Part shown: piece by piece, positions 1 through 9,081 of the stretch | Layout of the letters: each line of letters starts with the position of its first letter | How positions within the stretch are numbered: the stretch's first letter is position 1 | Assembly: GCA_016934825.1 (NCBI GenBank) | Contig: JAFGSB010000032.1 | Coordinates: forward strand, 1 to 56,743 | DNA from: Candidatus Zhuqueibacterota bacterium | GTDB taxonomy: Bacteria > Zhuqueibacterota > Zhuqueibacteria > Residuimicrobiales > Krinioviventaceae | Length of the DNA: 56,743 nt | Direction of reading: 5' to 3' | Notes under the pieces: model-generated | Database searches by the model: none | What the model saw: only the letters and a program-made list of their open reading frames with translations | What the model was told of the DNA's origin: nothing | Translations under genes and position numbers: made by a program

Positions 1-2
1 CG

Positions 3-65
3 GCTTATGGTTTTCACGATATTCAATATTTCTCTTTGAAAATTATTCAAGCTACTACCAACTAA
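3..65 (+). CDS. 3' end of an unidentified gene cut by the window edge
   Basis: One frame is open from the first bases to a TAA at 63-65, giving a 20-residue tail (AYGFHDIQYFSLKIIQATTN). The YGF...YF.LKI pattern faintly recalls the C-termini of ISL3-like transposases, but this is too short to assign. It may be chance: another frame is open to about base 80. No function is claimed. Confidence 0.25.
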   Translation, partial: AYGFHDIQYFSLKIIQATTN

Positions 66-102
66 AAGTTAGAAGAACCTAAATTAAAAAAAGACTTTGA
101 TA

Positions 103-131
103 TTGACAAAATAGCATTTAATTACTAAATT
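103..131 (+). promoter_or_regulatory. Sigma70-like promoter of the polyprenyl synthase gene
   Basis: A perfect TTGACA lies at 103-108. A 17-base spacer separates it from TAAATT at 126-131 (4 of 6 match to TATAAT). Transcription would start near 138, about 45 bases before the GTG start at 183. This is inferred from consensus only. Confidence 0.5.
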
Positions 132-182
132 AAATATTATTATTTCAAAGCATTCGGAACACATACCCGAAAAGGACCATCA

Positions 183-1157
183 GTGAATATAAAGGAAATT
201 ATTTCCCCAATTCAAAAGCAGTTAGCAGAATTCGAAATCGCCTTTAATAAAAGACTCCATTCAAATATACCCCTTGCCGAAAAAGTTGTACGATATGTAG
301 CCGATAAAAAGGGTAAACGACTGCGCCCGATGTTGGTCTTCTTAACGGCTGAAATGCATGGGGAATCCAATGAAATCACTTCCGCCTCAAGTCTGGTCAT
401 TGAACTACTTCATACCGCAACGTTGATTCACGATGATGTGGTTGATGATTCAACTCTGCGCCGCGGTTCGCCAACCGTAAACAACCTGTGGAGCAGTAAA
501 ATTTCGATATTGGTTGGAGATTTCCTTTTTTCAAAAACACTCACTTCAATGGTCGATTTGAAAAGTATGGAGGCTCTTTCAATTCTATCGGACGCGGCCA
601 ATAAAATTACAGAGGGTGAACTGCTGCAACTTGACAATGATTATCTCAACGGTTTGAATGAATCGGTTTATTTTGACCTGATTTCCAAAAAAACGGCTTC
701 ATTATTCAGCGCATCATGTCAGTTAGGCACCTTATCGGTTACGGATGATAAAATTGCTATGAAGAAAATGAATCTCTTTGGTGAAAACCTGGGGATCGCA
801 TTTCAAATAACGGACGATCTTTTGGACTATACCGGAAATGAATCGAAACTGGGAAAACCGACCGGCAACGATATCCGTGAGAACAAGATAACATTACCAT
901 TGATTTTTTCTTTGTCAAAAGCTGAAAACAAAGTCAGGGATTTTATTTTATCCAAGTTTGGTAACGGAGATATTCAAGACAAAGATGTTGACTATATTAT
1001 CAATTTTGCCAGGGATTACGGTGGAGTTGATTATTCAACACAAACCGCAATAACCTTTGCAGACAGAGCATTTCAAATTTTAACAACATATTCTTCCTCG
1101 CAGGCACAAAACAGCTTAAAGCAGCTTGTTCAATTTTCTATTAACCGGGATAACTAA
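183..1157 (+). CDS. Polyprenyl diphosphate synthase, trans, long-chain type
   Basis: This 324-residue protein condenses isopentenyl diphosphate onto an allylic diphosphate to make the linear polyprenyl chain used for quinones. The first aspartate-rich motif reads HDDVVDDSTLRRG and the second reads DDLLDYTGN, both intact. The residue five before the first motif is a small Ala, which in this family usually means a long (C35-C40) rather than a C15/C20 product. GTG start, with AAAGGA about 5 bases upstream. It is separated by 310 bases from the following operon. The carotenoid genes at the other end of the window need C20 diphosphate, but this enzyme is probably not their source. Confidence 0.9.
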   Translation: MNIKEIISPIQKQLAEFEIAFNKRLHSNIPLAEKVVRYVADKKGKRLRPMLVFLTAEMHGESNEITSASSLVIELLHTATLIHDDVVDDSTLRRGSPTVNNLWSSKISILVGDFLFSKTLTSMVDLKSMEALSILSDAANKITEGELLQLDNDYLNGLNESVYFDLISKKTASLFSASCQLGTLSVTDDKIAMKKMNLFGENLGIAFQITDDLLDYTGNESKLGKPTGNDIRENKITLPLIFSLSKAENKVRDFILSKFGNGDIQDKDVDYIINFARDYGGVDYSTQTAITFADRAFQILTTYSSSQAQNSLKQLVQFSINRDN

Positions 1158-1467
1158 TTTTAATACTGCATTTTCATTTTATTCCCGTATTGTACTTACA
1201 AAAGTGCGTTGTTTATCTTTTCTTACATTTGCTCATGTGATAAAAAAACTATTTTTGAAATAATTTAAAATTATTAAATTATATATATTTACACTGGCAT
1301 CCGGTTGAATGACGCCGTTGCCTGATCCGGCGTACAGGTTCGATAAAAAATTTAATTCAAGTCAAATGATGATTTCATATCAGAAAACTATTATAATATA
1401 ATATGTTGAGTGTCGTGTCCGGTTTTAGCGGACACTGGTGAGATATTTATCAAAATAAGGAAAATAT
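1158..1467. other. AT-rich intergenic region with a small hairpin
   Basis: No gene is recognised. A perfect 7-bp inverted repeat (GTGTCCG / CGGACAC, 7-base loop) lies at 1415-1435, about 30 bases upstream of the next start. It is not followed by a T tract, so it could be a 5' leader structure. A reading frame running from 1410 into the SDR gene has no family features and is treated as spurious. Confidence 0.5.
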
Positions 1468-2400
1468 ATGAAACCCCGATCATTAGTTACTGGCGGCGCC
1501 GGTTTTCTCGGTTCCCATTTATGCGAACATTTATTAAAGCTTGGTCACCAGGTCATTGCCATGGACAATTTATTGACCGGAACGATCTCAAATATTGAAC
1601 ATTTACAGGGCGAAGATTTTAAATTTATAAAACATGACGTAACCGAATATATATACCTGGCCGGTCCAGTAAACTATGTATGGCATTTTGCCTCACCGGC
1701 AAGTCCGCTGGATTATTTACAATTGCCGATCCACACACTCAAAGTCGGCGCTCTCGGAACTCACAAAGCCCTGGGATTGGCCTTTGAAAAAAAAGCGTCT
1801 TTCATGCTGGCGTCAACATCCGAAGTGTACGGCGACCCGTTAATTCACCCTCAGGAAGAAGAATACTGGGGGAATGTCAACCCGGTCGGACCCAGGGGAG
1901 TTTATGACGAAGCCAAACGTTTCGGGGAAGCATTAACGATGGCATACCACCGGTACAAAGATATGAACACGAAAATTGTCCGAATATTCAACACCTATGG
2001 ACCAAGAATGCGCCCGAACGACGGCCGGGCCATACCGACATTTATTCCACAGGCTTTGAAAAATGAACCGATTACAATTTTCGGCGACGGCAAACAAACA
2101 CGCAGTTTCTGTTATGTGGATGATTTGATCGAGGGTATATGCCGGCTCATGTTTTCCGACTATCATGAACCCGTCAATATCGGTAATCCACATGAGATGA
2201 CGATCACCGAAATGGCCCAACTGATTATCGAATTATCGGGCAGTAAAAGCAAATTGATTAACAAACCGCTGCCGGTTGATGATCCCAAAGTCCGCCAGCC
2301 CAATATATCACTGGCAAAAAAACTGCTGGACTGGGAACCAAAAGTACCCGTAAATGAGGGTATTCAAAGAACGATCGAGTGGTTTCAAAATGTCTTATAA
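1468..2400 (+). CDS. NAD-dependent SDR, UDP-glucuronate decarboxylase (UDP-xylose synthase)-like
   Basis: A 310-residue extended short-chain dehydrogenase acting on a nucleotide sugar. The N-terminus carries the NAD-binding [10 protein letters not shown] motif. The catalytic YxxxK lies in GVYDEAKR, preceded by the NVNPVGPR segment characteristic of UDP-glucuronate decarboxylases. Later motifs ([26 protein letters not shown]) also fit that subfamily. The likely product is UDP-xylose for surface polysaccharide or LPS. The ATG has AGGA at good spacing. It is first gene of a probable operon running to 6850, 39 bases before the glycosyltransferase gene. dTDP-glucose dehydratase-like activity is a less likely alternative. 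Confidence 0.85.
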   Translation: MKPRSLVTGGAGFLGSHLCEHLLKLGHQVIAMDNLLTGTISNIEHLQGEDFKFIKHDVTEYIYLAGPVNYVWHFASPASPLDYLQLPIHTLKVGALGTHKALGLAFEKKASFMLASTSEVYGDPLIHPQEEEYWGNVNPVGPRGVYDEAKRFGEALTMAYHRYKDMNTKIVRIFNTYGPRMRPNDGRAIPTFIPQALKNEPITIFGDGKQTRSFCYVDDLIEGICRLMFSDYHEPVNIGNPHEMTITEMAQLIIELSGSKSKLINKPLPVDDPKVRQPNISLAKKLLDWEPKVPVNEGIQRTIEWFQNVL

Positions 2401-2439
2401 TAATATTATTCGGATCATTATACCTGAAAGGACAAAAAA

Positions 2440-3468
2440 ATAGAGCATGGCAAAATACTTATAATCCGGTTAAGTTCGATAGGCGATATATTACTGGCGA
2501 CGCCCTTACTCAGAGTTTTAAAAAACAAATATCCCGTCGCGGAAATTGATTTTATAATTAAAAAGCAGTATTACGATTTGTTAAAAACCAATCCGCACAT
2601 TCATAATTTGATTACGGTTGATACATCGGGCGGCTGGAAAGAATTAAAAGCGATAAAAGAACAGTTAAAAAACAGAGAATACAATTTAATTGTCGATATA
2701 CATAAAAATTTCCGCAGCGTCTATCTGAAAACCGGCCTGCTGTGTAAAAAGGTAACCTATAAAAAATATGCGTTAAAAAGATTCCTGCTGGTCAGGTTTG
2801 GCTGGAATTTATACCATAAAGTAATTCCCATTAGCCAGCGTTATATCAATAGTCTTTCCCGGTTCGGGATAGTATATGATCTGATGGGTCTTGAATTTTA
2901 CCCGGACCAGAAAATACAAAAAGAAACAGATATTTTATTAGCCGATCAGGGATTAACGAAAAACAAACTGACGATCTGCATCGCTCCCGGCGCCGGTTTT
3001 GAAACTAAAAGATGGCCCGTACAGTATTATATTCATCTTGCTCAAAAATTTTCGACAGAACTAAAATCCCAGATTTTACTGCTGGGCAACGAACAGGATC
3101 AAAACCTGACGCGGGAAATAAAAGAGCAGGTGACCGGCAAATCTTTGGATTTGGCCGGGCAATTGAGTATTATGGAGACAGCCTGCGCGATGAATCATGC
3201 GGATATGGTTATTACGAATGATACGGGACTTATGCACCTGGCAACGGCGCTGAATAAAAAAACCGTCGCTATTTTCGGCCCGACTACCAGGGAACTTGGT
3301 TTTTTCCCATCTTCTCCTTTATGCCGGGTTATAGAAAATAAAAACCTGAAATGCAGACCATGCACCCATATCGGATCAAAAAAATGTCCAAAGGGACATT
3401 TTAAGTGTATGAAGGATATTGAACCGGAACATGTATTTAAAATTGCAAAAAAATTATTGAACATGTAA
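2440..3468 (+). CDS. Glycosyltransferase family 9 (heptosyltransferase-like); start uncertain
   Basis: GT9 enzymes transfer heptose or related sugars from a nucleotide donor to the lipid A core. The C-terminal half is typical: NDTGLMHLATAL, then AIFGPTTREL, then a cysteine-rich tail with CRPC and KKCPKGHFKCM. The open frame extends well upstream of the first in-frame TTG (2578) and encodes the conserved GT9 N-terminus (KILIIRLSSIGDILLATP), so the gene must begin near 2440. No ATG, GTG or TTG is in frame there. Either ATA at 2440 is used (7 bases after AAAGGA), or one A is missing in the run after ATG 2447, which would restore an ordinary MAKILIIRLSS start. The family call is secure; the start is not. 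Confidence 0.8.
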   Translation: MEHGKILIIRLSSIGDILLATPLLRVLKNKYPVAEIDFIIKKQYYDLLKTNPHIHNLITVDTSGGWKELKAIKEQLKNREYNLIVDIHKNFRSVYLKTGLLCKKVTYKKYALKRFLLVRFGWNLYHKVIPISQRYINSLSRFGIVYDLMGLEFYPDQKIQKETDILLADQGLTKNKLTICIAPGAGFETKRWPVQYYIHLAQKFSTELKSQILLLGNEQDQNLTREIKEQVTGKSLDLAGQLSIMETACAMNHADMVITNDTGLMHLATALNKKTVAIFGPTTRELGFFPSSPLCRVIENKNLKCRPCTHIGSKKCPKGHFKCMKDIEPEHVFKIAKKLLNM

Positions 3469-3489
3469 TTTATTTCACAGGGATATCAA

Positions 3490-3864
3490 TTGGATAGTCG
3501 AGAATTAGCAACAAATATTGCCCAGCTCATATTGGAAAAAAAAGGTTATGACGTTCTTTTAATGGACCTGAAAGGACTGACCTCCATTACGGATTTTTTT
3601 GTCGTGTGTACGGCGGACAGCGATGTACAGGCCAAGGCAATCAAGGATCACATACAGGACGAGCTTCTTTATCAATCCGTACGGCCCTGGCACGTCGAAG
3701 GTTCAAAAAATATGAACTGGGTGTTAATTGATTTTGTGGATGTCGTTGTGCATATATTTCAGAAAGAAGCCCGTGAATTTTATACCCTGGAAAGATTATG
3801 GGGAGACGCCACGATAACAGAAGTAAAGGATAACGATGAAACCTCAGGAATACATACGGAATAA
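3490..3864 (+). CDS. rsfS: Ribosome silencing factor RsfS
   Basis: RsfS binds ribosomal protein L14 on the large subunit and blocks subunit joining when translation must be reduced. The 124-residue length and the conserved blocks SITDFFVVCTA, PWHVEG and WVLIDFVDVVVHIF...REFYTLERLW match the family throughout. The start is TTG with a weak AGGG upstream. It lies 21 bases after the glycosyltransferase gene and its last 29 bases overlap the start of argS, so the two are probably translationally coupled. Confidence 0.93.
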   Translation: MDSRELATNIAQLILEKKGYDVLLMDLKGLTSITDFFVVCTADSDVQAKAIKDHIQDELLYQSVRPWHVEGSKNMNWVLIDFVDVVVHIFQKEAREFYTLERLWGDATITEVKDNDETSGIHTE

Positions 3865-5488
3865 CATAAAAAACGCACTGTCTGCATGCGGTTTTGATGG
3901 TGATGACGAAAAATTGCTTGTCCTGGAAAAACCGAAACAGGCCGAATTCGGAGATATATCTTCGTCCGCGGCCATGAACCTGGCCAAAGCCGCCAAACAG
4001 GCGCCGCGAAAAATTGCCGCGGATATCATCAGCAAGTTGGATACCGATCCGTTTTATATCGAAAAAGTCGAAATCGCCGGGCCCGGATTTATCAATTTTT
4101 TTCTCGCTAAAGAATGCCTGCGCCAGGCGGTTTTGGATATACATCAGGAGGGAAAAGATTACGGCAAAAGTTTTTGGGGCAAGGGTAAAAAAATACAATT
4201 CGAATTTGTCAGCGCCAATCCGACCGGCCCGTTAAATATCGTCAGCGCCAGGGCTGCCGCGGTCGGCGACGTGTTCGCGTCGCTTTACAATATGGTCGGA
4301 TTCAAAGCCGAACGAGAGTTCTACGTCAACGACGCAGGGCGGCAGATCAGACTGCTGGGTATTTCCCTCAACGCCAGATACATGACCGAATTGGGCCGAA
4401 AAATCCCTGTACCTGAAGACGGGTATCACGGCAATTATCTCGCTGATCTGGCAAAAGAAATTGTTGCCAACGACAGCGACAAATACGCACAGTTCAATGA
4501 AGAAGAACGTTGTAATCTGTTCAGCAAAATGGCGTTGGACTATATGGTAAAACGTCATAAAGACAGCCTGGATAAATACCATGTGTTTTACGACAACTGG
4601 TTTCGCGAAACGGTCGTCCGCGAGCAAAAGGCCCATGAAAAAGTGCTGGATTATTTTGCGAAACACAATTACAGTTATACCAAAGACGGCGCGGTTTGGT
4701 TCAGATCGTCGGATTTTGGCGATGAAAAAGACCGTGTGCTGGTCACGAGCGAAGGCGAACCGACCTATTTTCTGATCGACATCGCCTATCACGAAAATAA
4801 ATTTTCCCGCGGTTTTTCAAAACTGTTTGATTTATGGGGTCCCGATCACCACGGTTACATCCCGCGAATGAGCGCGGCCCTGCAGGCTCTGGGACATCCC
4901 CGGGAGAAATTCGAGGTCTGCATCATCCAGCAGGTAAACCTGCTGCGCGGCGGCGACACGGTCAAAATGTCCAAGCGGGCGGGTGAAATCATCGAAATGG
5001 ACGAACTCATCGATGAAGTCGGCGTCGACGCGGCGCGGTACTTTTTTGTCGACCGGCGCGTTTCCCAGCCGCTGGATTTCGATATCGAACTGGCGAAAAA
5101 ACAATCGGATGAAAATCCGGTCTATTACGTGCAGTACGCCCACGCCAGGATATGTAATATTCTGCGGTTCGCGGTGGAAGGCGGCATCGAAATTCCCGGG
5201 CAGGCGGACATGTCGCCGCTGGGCAATGAACTGGAATTTGCGGTGGTCAAAAAATGCCTGGATTTCCCGGAGATCGTCTCAAAAGCGGCATCGGCCCTGG
5301 AACCGCACCGCATCACCGGTTACCTGCACGAAACGGCCACGGTGTTTCACCGCTTTTACCATGAAAACCGTGTTGTTACGGACAATGCTGAATTGACCGC
5401 AGCCCGCCTGATGTTGTGTAAAGTGACGAGGCAGGTCATCGCTAACGGATTAAAATTACTGTCAATTTCCGCCCCGGAAAATATGTAA
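3836..5488 (+). CDS. argS: Arginyl-tRNA synthetase
   Basis: A class I synthetase that charges tRNA-Arg in the cytoplasm. It has 550 residues, within the family range. Order: N-terminal Add1-type domain (about 1-90), catalytic Rossmann domain, KMSKR loop at 377-381, helical anticodon-binding C-terminus. The first signature is unusual: after SANPTGPL, where HVGH or HIGH is expected, residues 134-137 read NIVS, followed by the normal ARAAAVGD. The rest of the protein is intact, so the gene is probably functional and a natural variant. The 5' end overlaps rsfS by 29 bases and the next gene follows after 19 bases. Confidence 0.95.
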   Translation: MKPQEYIRNNIKNALSACGFDGDDEKLLVLEKPKQAEFGDISSSAAMNLAKAAKQAPRKIAADIISKLDTDPFYIEKVEIAGPGFINFFLAKECLRQAVLDIHQEGKDYGKSFWGKGKKIQFEFVSANPTGPLNIVSARAAAVGDVFASLYNMVGFKAEREFYVNDAGRQIRLLGISLNARYMTELGRKIPVPEDGYHGNYLADLAKEIVANDSDKYAQFNEEERCNLFSKMALDYMVKRHKDSLDKYHVFYDNWFRETVVREQKAHEKVLDYFAKHNYSYTKDGAVWFRSSDFGDEKDRVLVTSEGEPTYFLIDIAYHENKFSRGFSKLFDLWGPDHHGYIPRMSAALQALGHPREKFEVCIIQQVNLLRGGDTVKMSKRAGEIIEMDELIDEVGVDAARYFFVDRRVSQPLDFDIELAKKQSDENPVYYVQYAHARICNILRFAVEGGIEIPGQADMSPLGNELEFAVVKKCLDFPEIVSKAASALEPHRITGYLHETATVFHRFYHENRVVTDNAELTAARLMLCKVTRQVIANGLKLLSISAPENM

Positions 5489-5507
5489 AAAAAATAAAGA
5501 GGTTATA

Positions 5508-6434
5508 ATGAGTCTTCTTGTAGTAGGTTCAATGGCATACGATTCGGTGGAAACACCCTCCGCCAAAATAGAAAACGCGCTGGGAGGATCGGCGACTTTT
5601 TTCTCCGCCGCGGCAAGTTATTTCGCGCCGGTCAACCTGGTGGCCGTGGTCGGGGAAGATTTTAGCTTTAAAGACATTGAATTTTTGAAAAACAAAAATG
5701 TGGACCTGACCGGTTTGACAACTGAGCCGGGCAAAACTTTTCGCTGGTCGGGCAGGTACCTGGCAAATATGAACGACCGGGAAACGCTGGAAACCCAGCT
5801 CAATGTGTTTGAGCATTTCAATCCGGTATTACCGGAAAAATTCAAAGACAGCGAATACGTGTTCCTGGCCAACATCAATCCCGATCTTCAGTACAATGTT
5901 ATACAGCAGGTCAAAAATCCTAAATTTGTGGCCATGGATACCATGAATTTCTGGATCACCGGTTTTCTGCCGGACCTGAAAAAAACGCTGTCCGTGGTGG
6001 ACGCGCTGGTGATCAATGATTCCGAAGTGCGGCTGCTTTCGGGACAGGACAACCTGTTCAAGGGCGCGCAAATCATCCAGGATATGGGCCCCAAAATCCT
6101 TATCATCAAAAAAGGTGAACACGGATCGATGCTCATTCACAGGGACTCTTACTTTAGCTGTCCCGCCATACCCGTGGAAAACCTGTTCGATCCCACCGGC
6201 GCGGGCGACACCTTTGCCGGGGGTTTTATGGGCTATCTGGCCATGACTAATGCTATCAACAACGACAATCTCCGCCGCGCGATCCTCATGGGTACGATTA
6301 TGGCGTCTTTTTCTGTTGAGGACTTTAGCGTCAACCGGCTCAAGGACCTGTCCAAAACGGAAATCCGGCAGCGTATCAAAGCCCTGATCGATCTGATTCA
6401 TGTTAAAGAAGATAATAACTGGATAACAAAATGA
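5508..6434 (+). CDS. PfkB-family sugar kinase
   Basis: A 308-residue ribokinase-fold enzyme transferring phosphate from ATP to a sugar or nucleoside hydroxyl. The N-terminal GGSATFFSAAASYF corresponds to PfkB signature 1. DPTGAGDTFAGGF near residue 230 is signature 2, with the catalytic Asp and the anion hole. The substrate cannot be told from sequence. AGAGGT precedes the ATG. It overlaps the next gene by four bases (ATGA), so the two are co-translated. Confidence 0.88.
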   Translation: MSLLVVGSMAYDSVETPSAKIENALGGSATFFSAAASYFAPVNLVAVVGEDFSFKDIEFLKNKNVDLTGLTTEPGKTFRWSGRYLANMNDRETLETQLNVFEHFNPVLPEKFKDSEYVFLANINPDLQYNVIQQVKNPKFVAMDTMNFWITGFLPDLKKTLSVVDALVINDSEVRLLSGQDNLFKGAQIIQDMGPKILIIKKGEHGSMLIHRDSYFSCPAIPVENLFDPTGAGDTFAGGFMGYLAMTNAINNDNLRRAILMGTIMASFSVEDFSVNRLKDLSKTEIRQRIKALIDLIHVKEDNNWITK

Positions 6435-6850
6435 AAATTATCACCGAATTTATACCGGTCTCCACCAGGGGACATACGGACATTATAGATATCACGCAGG
6501 AAGCGGCATCGCTTTTATCAAAATCGGGTGTGTTAAAAGGGACAGTGACGTTTTTCGTCTCCGGTTCCACCGCGGGACTCACCACCGTTGAATATGAACC
6601 GGGACTTTTACAGGACCTCCCGGAGGTCTTTGAAAAGATCGCGCCCGAAGGTAAACACTACCATCATGACGCCACCTGGGGTGACGGCAACGGCAGCGCG
6701 CATGTCCGGGCGTCACTGCTTGGCCCATCGCTGGTGGTGCCGTTCACGTCCGGCAAAATGCTGCTGGGCACATGGCAGCAGATCATCCTGGTGGATTTTG
6801 ACAACCGTTCCCGTCAGCGCCGGATCGTAATGCAGATAACGGGCGAATAA
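6431..6850 (+). CDS. YjbQ family protein (UPF0047)
   Basis: A small 139-residue cytoplasmic protein of the YjbQ/UPF0047 family, for which a weak thiamine-phosphate synthase activity has been reported; the physiological role is unsettled. Conserved blocks seen are the STAGLTTVEYEPG segment, HHDATWGDGNGSAHVRASLLG with its clustered His/Asp residues, and GTWQQIILVDFDN near the C-terminus. It is the last gene of the operon, overlapping the PfkB gene by four bases and followed by a strong terminator. Confidence 0.9.
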   Translation: MKIITEFIPVSTRGHTDIIDITQEAASLLSKSGVLKGTVTFFVSGSTAGLTTVEYEPGLLQDLPEVFEKIAPEGKHYHHDATWGDGNGSAHVRASLLGPSLVVPFTSGKMLLGTWQQIILVDFDNRSRQRRIVMQITGE

Positions 6851-6920
6851 TTTTTATTTTCGTCCCACCGGTAAAAAGAAAAAACTTTCGTTCCAGGCAC
6901 GGCAGTTTTTAAAACAATCC

Positions 6921-6950
6921 AAACAAGGGATTTCGATCCTTTGTTTTTAT
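6921..6950 (+). terminator. Rho-independent terminator with UUCG loop
   Basis: An 11-bp stem (AAACAAGGGAT / ATCCTTTGTTT, one G-U pair) closes a TTCG tetraloop and runs into TTTTTAT. It ends the operon that includes yjbQ, 70 bases after its stop codon. Confidence 0.85.
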
Positions 6951-6968
6951 TCAAACTGGTAATATTAA

Positions 6969-7736
6969 ATGATCGAAATCGATAACATATCCTTTACCTA
7001 CACCAACGGCGCGGCCACCGGCCGCAGGATATTGAACAATATTTCACTAATCATCCGGCCCGGCGAATCCATTGCCGTTATGGGGCCAAACGGCTCCGGC
7101 AAGACCACTTTCGCCCGCTGTCTGAACGGTCTGCTGCTGCCGATGACGGGAACCGTCACCGTAAAAGGATTGCCGACCAATGTTGCCGCAAATCTGCCTG
7201 AAATACGCAGACAGGTGGGCATGGTGTTCCAGAACCCGGACAACCAGATCGTTTCGGCGACCGTGGAGCGGGAAATCGCCTTTGGTCTGGAAAACCTCGG
7301 CCTGCCGCGGACGGACATGCGCGAAATCGTCAATAAAATGCTGGCCGATTTTGAACTGACCGAATACCGTAAAAAATCCCCGCATTATTTGTCCGGCGGC
7401 GAAAAACAGCGGCTGGCCATGGCGGCGGTTTTGGCCATGCGGCCCTCCTACCTTGTTCTGGACGAACCCACCTCACTGCTGGACCCCAAAAGTCGCAGGG
7501 ACATATTGGAGATCATCAAACAACTGCACCGGCGAAAAGGCAAACCAGTCACCACCCTGCTCATCACCCAGTTCCCGGACGAAGCGCTGACTGCCGACCG
7601 GCTGATCATTTTCCACAACGGGGAGATATTTATGGACGACAAACCGGAAACCATCTTTAAACGCGTCGAGGAACTGTTCCAAATCGGCCTCGAACCGCCG
7701 ATCGAGTTTGCGCTGAATGAGATTTTAAAGAGGTGA
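6969..7736 (+). CDS. ABC ATPase of the energy-coupling factor (EcfA/CbiO) type
   Basis: A 255-residue ATPase of an ECF-type importer for vitamins or metal ions. Walker A reads GPNGSGKTT, the Q-loop region FQNPDNQIVSATVEREIAFGLEN is diagnostic of EcfA proteins, the ABC signature is LSGGEKQR, and Walker B is YLVLDEPTS. Usually an EcfT membrane protein and a second ATPase are adjacent; here none is found on either side, so the partners must be encoded elsewhere. The ATG follows about 20 bases after the terminator of the previous operon. Confidence 0.85.
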   Translation: MIEIDNISFTYTNGAATGRRILNNISLIIRPGESIAVMGPNGSGKTTFARCLNGLLLPMTGTVTVKGLPTNVAANLPEIRRQVGMVFQNPDNQIVSATVEREIAFGLENLGLPRTDMREIVNKMLADFELTEYRKKSPHYLSGGEKQRLAMAAVLAMRPSYLVLDEPTSLLDPKSRRDILEIIKQLHRRKGKPVTTLLITQFPDEALTADRLIIFHNGEIFMDDKPETIFKRVEELFQIGLEPPIEFALNEILKR

Positions 7737-8128
7737 TGATTACTGATTAATACCGGTCGTCGGGTAAACCAGTTCTGTTTAATGTAACTGAAAAAATTGT
7801 GCTATCGTTCATCCAGCATTTCAAATTGAAGAAGCGAGACCTGCCTGTATATGTATCGCACAGATGATAAACACTATTCTATTCACCAACCCAAAATCCT
7901 CCTCCCCTTAAATAAATCCTTGATTCTTGTACTAATTTTAATGATTTTTCAGGGAAAATAAACATCGATCAAATACTGAGGTCATTATGAAACTGTCGGA
8001 AATAGATGCAAAAATTATTTTTAATAAAACCTGATCAAAATGTAAGGAATAAATATGCGAATAAGATGTTAAAATGCAGGCAGGCTTACCTTTAAATTTA
8101 TAAAAATAAGAATCAGAAGGAAATCATC
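7737..8128. other. Intergenic region with a partial repeat
   Basis: No gene is seen. 7750-7766 (ACCGGTCGTCGGGTAAA) matches the left half of the palindromic repeat found complete at 31577-31622, so it is probably a decayed copy. The rest is AT-rich. AGAAGGAAA just before 8129 is the ribosome-binding site of the next gene. Confidence 0.5.
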
Positions 8129-8872
8129 ATGAAAATGAAAATAATAATTATGATCGTATTCACTGCTTTTTTCATCTTTACACCGTTTATCTATTCCAAA
8201 ATCATTTTTGATATCGAGTCGGGACAGGTGCATTCAGGATATAATGATGTGCGGATCCCGGGAGATAGCGGGACGCTTTTCTCATTATCGGAAGAGTTAA
8301 AGACTGATCCCTCCATTTTCTTCCGCGCCATGTTGGGGTATACCATAAATTCGAAACACACTGTGTCACTTTTATACGCCCCACTTACAGTTGAACCAAA
8401 GGGACAAATTGACAAAAGTATCATTTTTGCAGGAACAACCTTTCCGGCTGACGAACCGCTCACTGCAACATATACATTCAATTCCTATCGGCTTACATAT
8501 CGATATGAACTCGTTCAATCTGACAAACTGGATTTTGGCCTGGGCTTAACGGCAAAAATACGGGATGCAGTCATTAAGCTGGAGGGCAATAATCGGCAAT
8601 CAGAAAAAACCAATACTGGGTTTGTCCCGCTTATCAATTTTAGTCTGTTGTGGAAATTTCATGATCGAACCGGTCTGTTAGTTGAAGGAGACGCCCTGGC
8701 CGCGCCCCAGGGAAGGGCCGAAGATGTCCTTGCCGCGCTTACTTTTCGTATGTCCGACAAAGTCGCTTTAAAGGCCGGTTATCGCATTTTGGAAGGTGGA
8801 GCGGACAACGACGAGGTCTATACCTTCTCCCTGTTCAATTATGCGGTTGCGGGCCTGATTCTGGAGTTATAG
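8129..8872 (+). CDS. Predicted outer-membrane beta-barrel protein
   Basis: 247 residues. An N-terminal hydrophobic stretch ending near TPFIYS is a signal peptide. The rest alternates polar and hydrophobic residues in amphipathic strands (for example HTVSLLYAPL, YRLTYRYEL, LDFGLGLTAKI, VALKAGYRIL) and ends with hydrophobic residues (VAGLILEL), as in small outer-membrane barrels. No catalytic motif is seen. AAGGAA lies 8 bases before the ATG. Role unknown. Confidence 0.65.
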   Translation: MKMKIIIMIVFTAFFIFTPFIYSKIIFDIESGQVHSGYNDVRIPGDSGTLFSLSEELKTDPSIFFRAMLGYTINSKHTVSLLYAPLTVEPKGQIDKSIIFAGTTFPADEPLTATYTFNSYRLTYRYELVQSDKLDFGLGLTAKIRDAVIKLEGNNRQSEKTNTGFVPLINFSLLWKFHDRTGLLVEGDALAAPQGRAEDVLAALTFRMSDKVALKAGYRILEGGADNDEVYTFSLFNYAVAGLILEL

Positions 8873-9081
8873 CGCTTTTTCCAGGTCAATTTACAAAAAT
8901 TCCACCGGAGATTTTAAAACTTCCGGTGGAATTTTCGCTTGCCCGGGCGGAAATCAGAAAAGGACTTTCATATCTTAATATATTTTCCTATTTTTTATAC
9001 GACGGGCAGAGGCCACGGTATAATTGCACGCCAAGGGAAAAAACCACGGCGATTTTAAATAATCCAAAAACCGGAGAAAAT

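Noticed and set aside
3-65. Insertion sequence at the left edge
   Set aside because: Only a weak resemblance to a transposase tail over 20 residues; no terminal inverted repeat could be seen, so no mobile element is called.
1410-1598. 62-codon frame overlapping the SDR start
   Set aside because: Overlaps the conserved NAD-binding motif of the SDR in another frame; no support.
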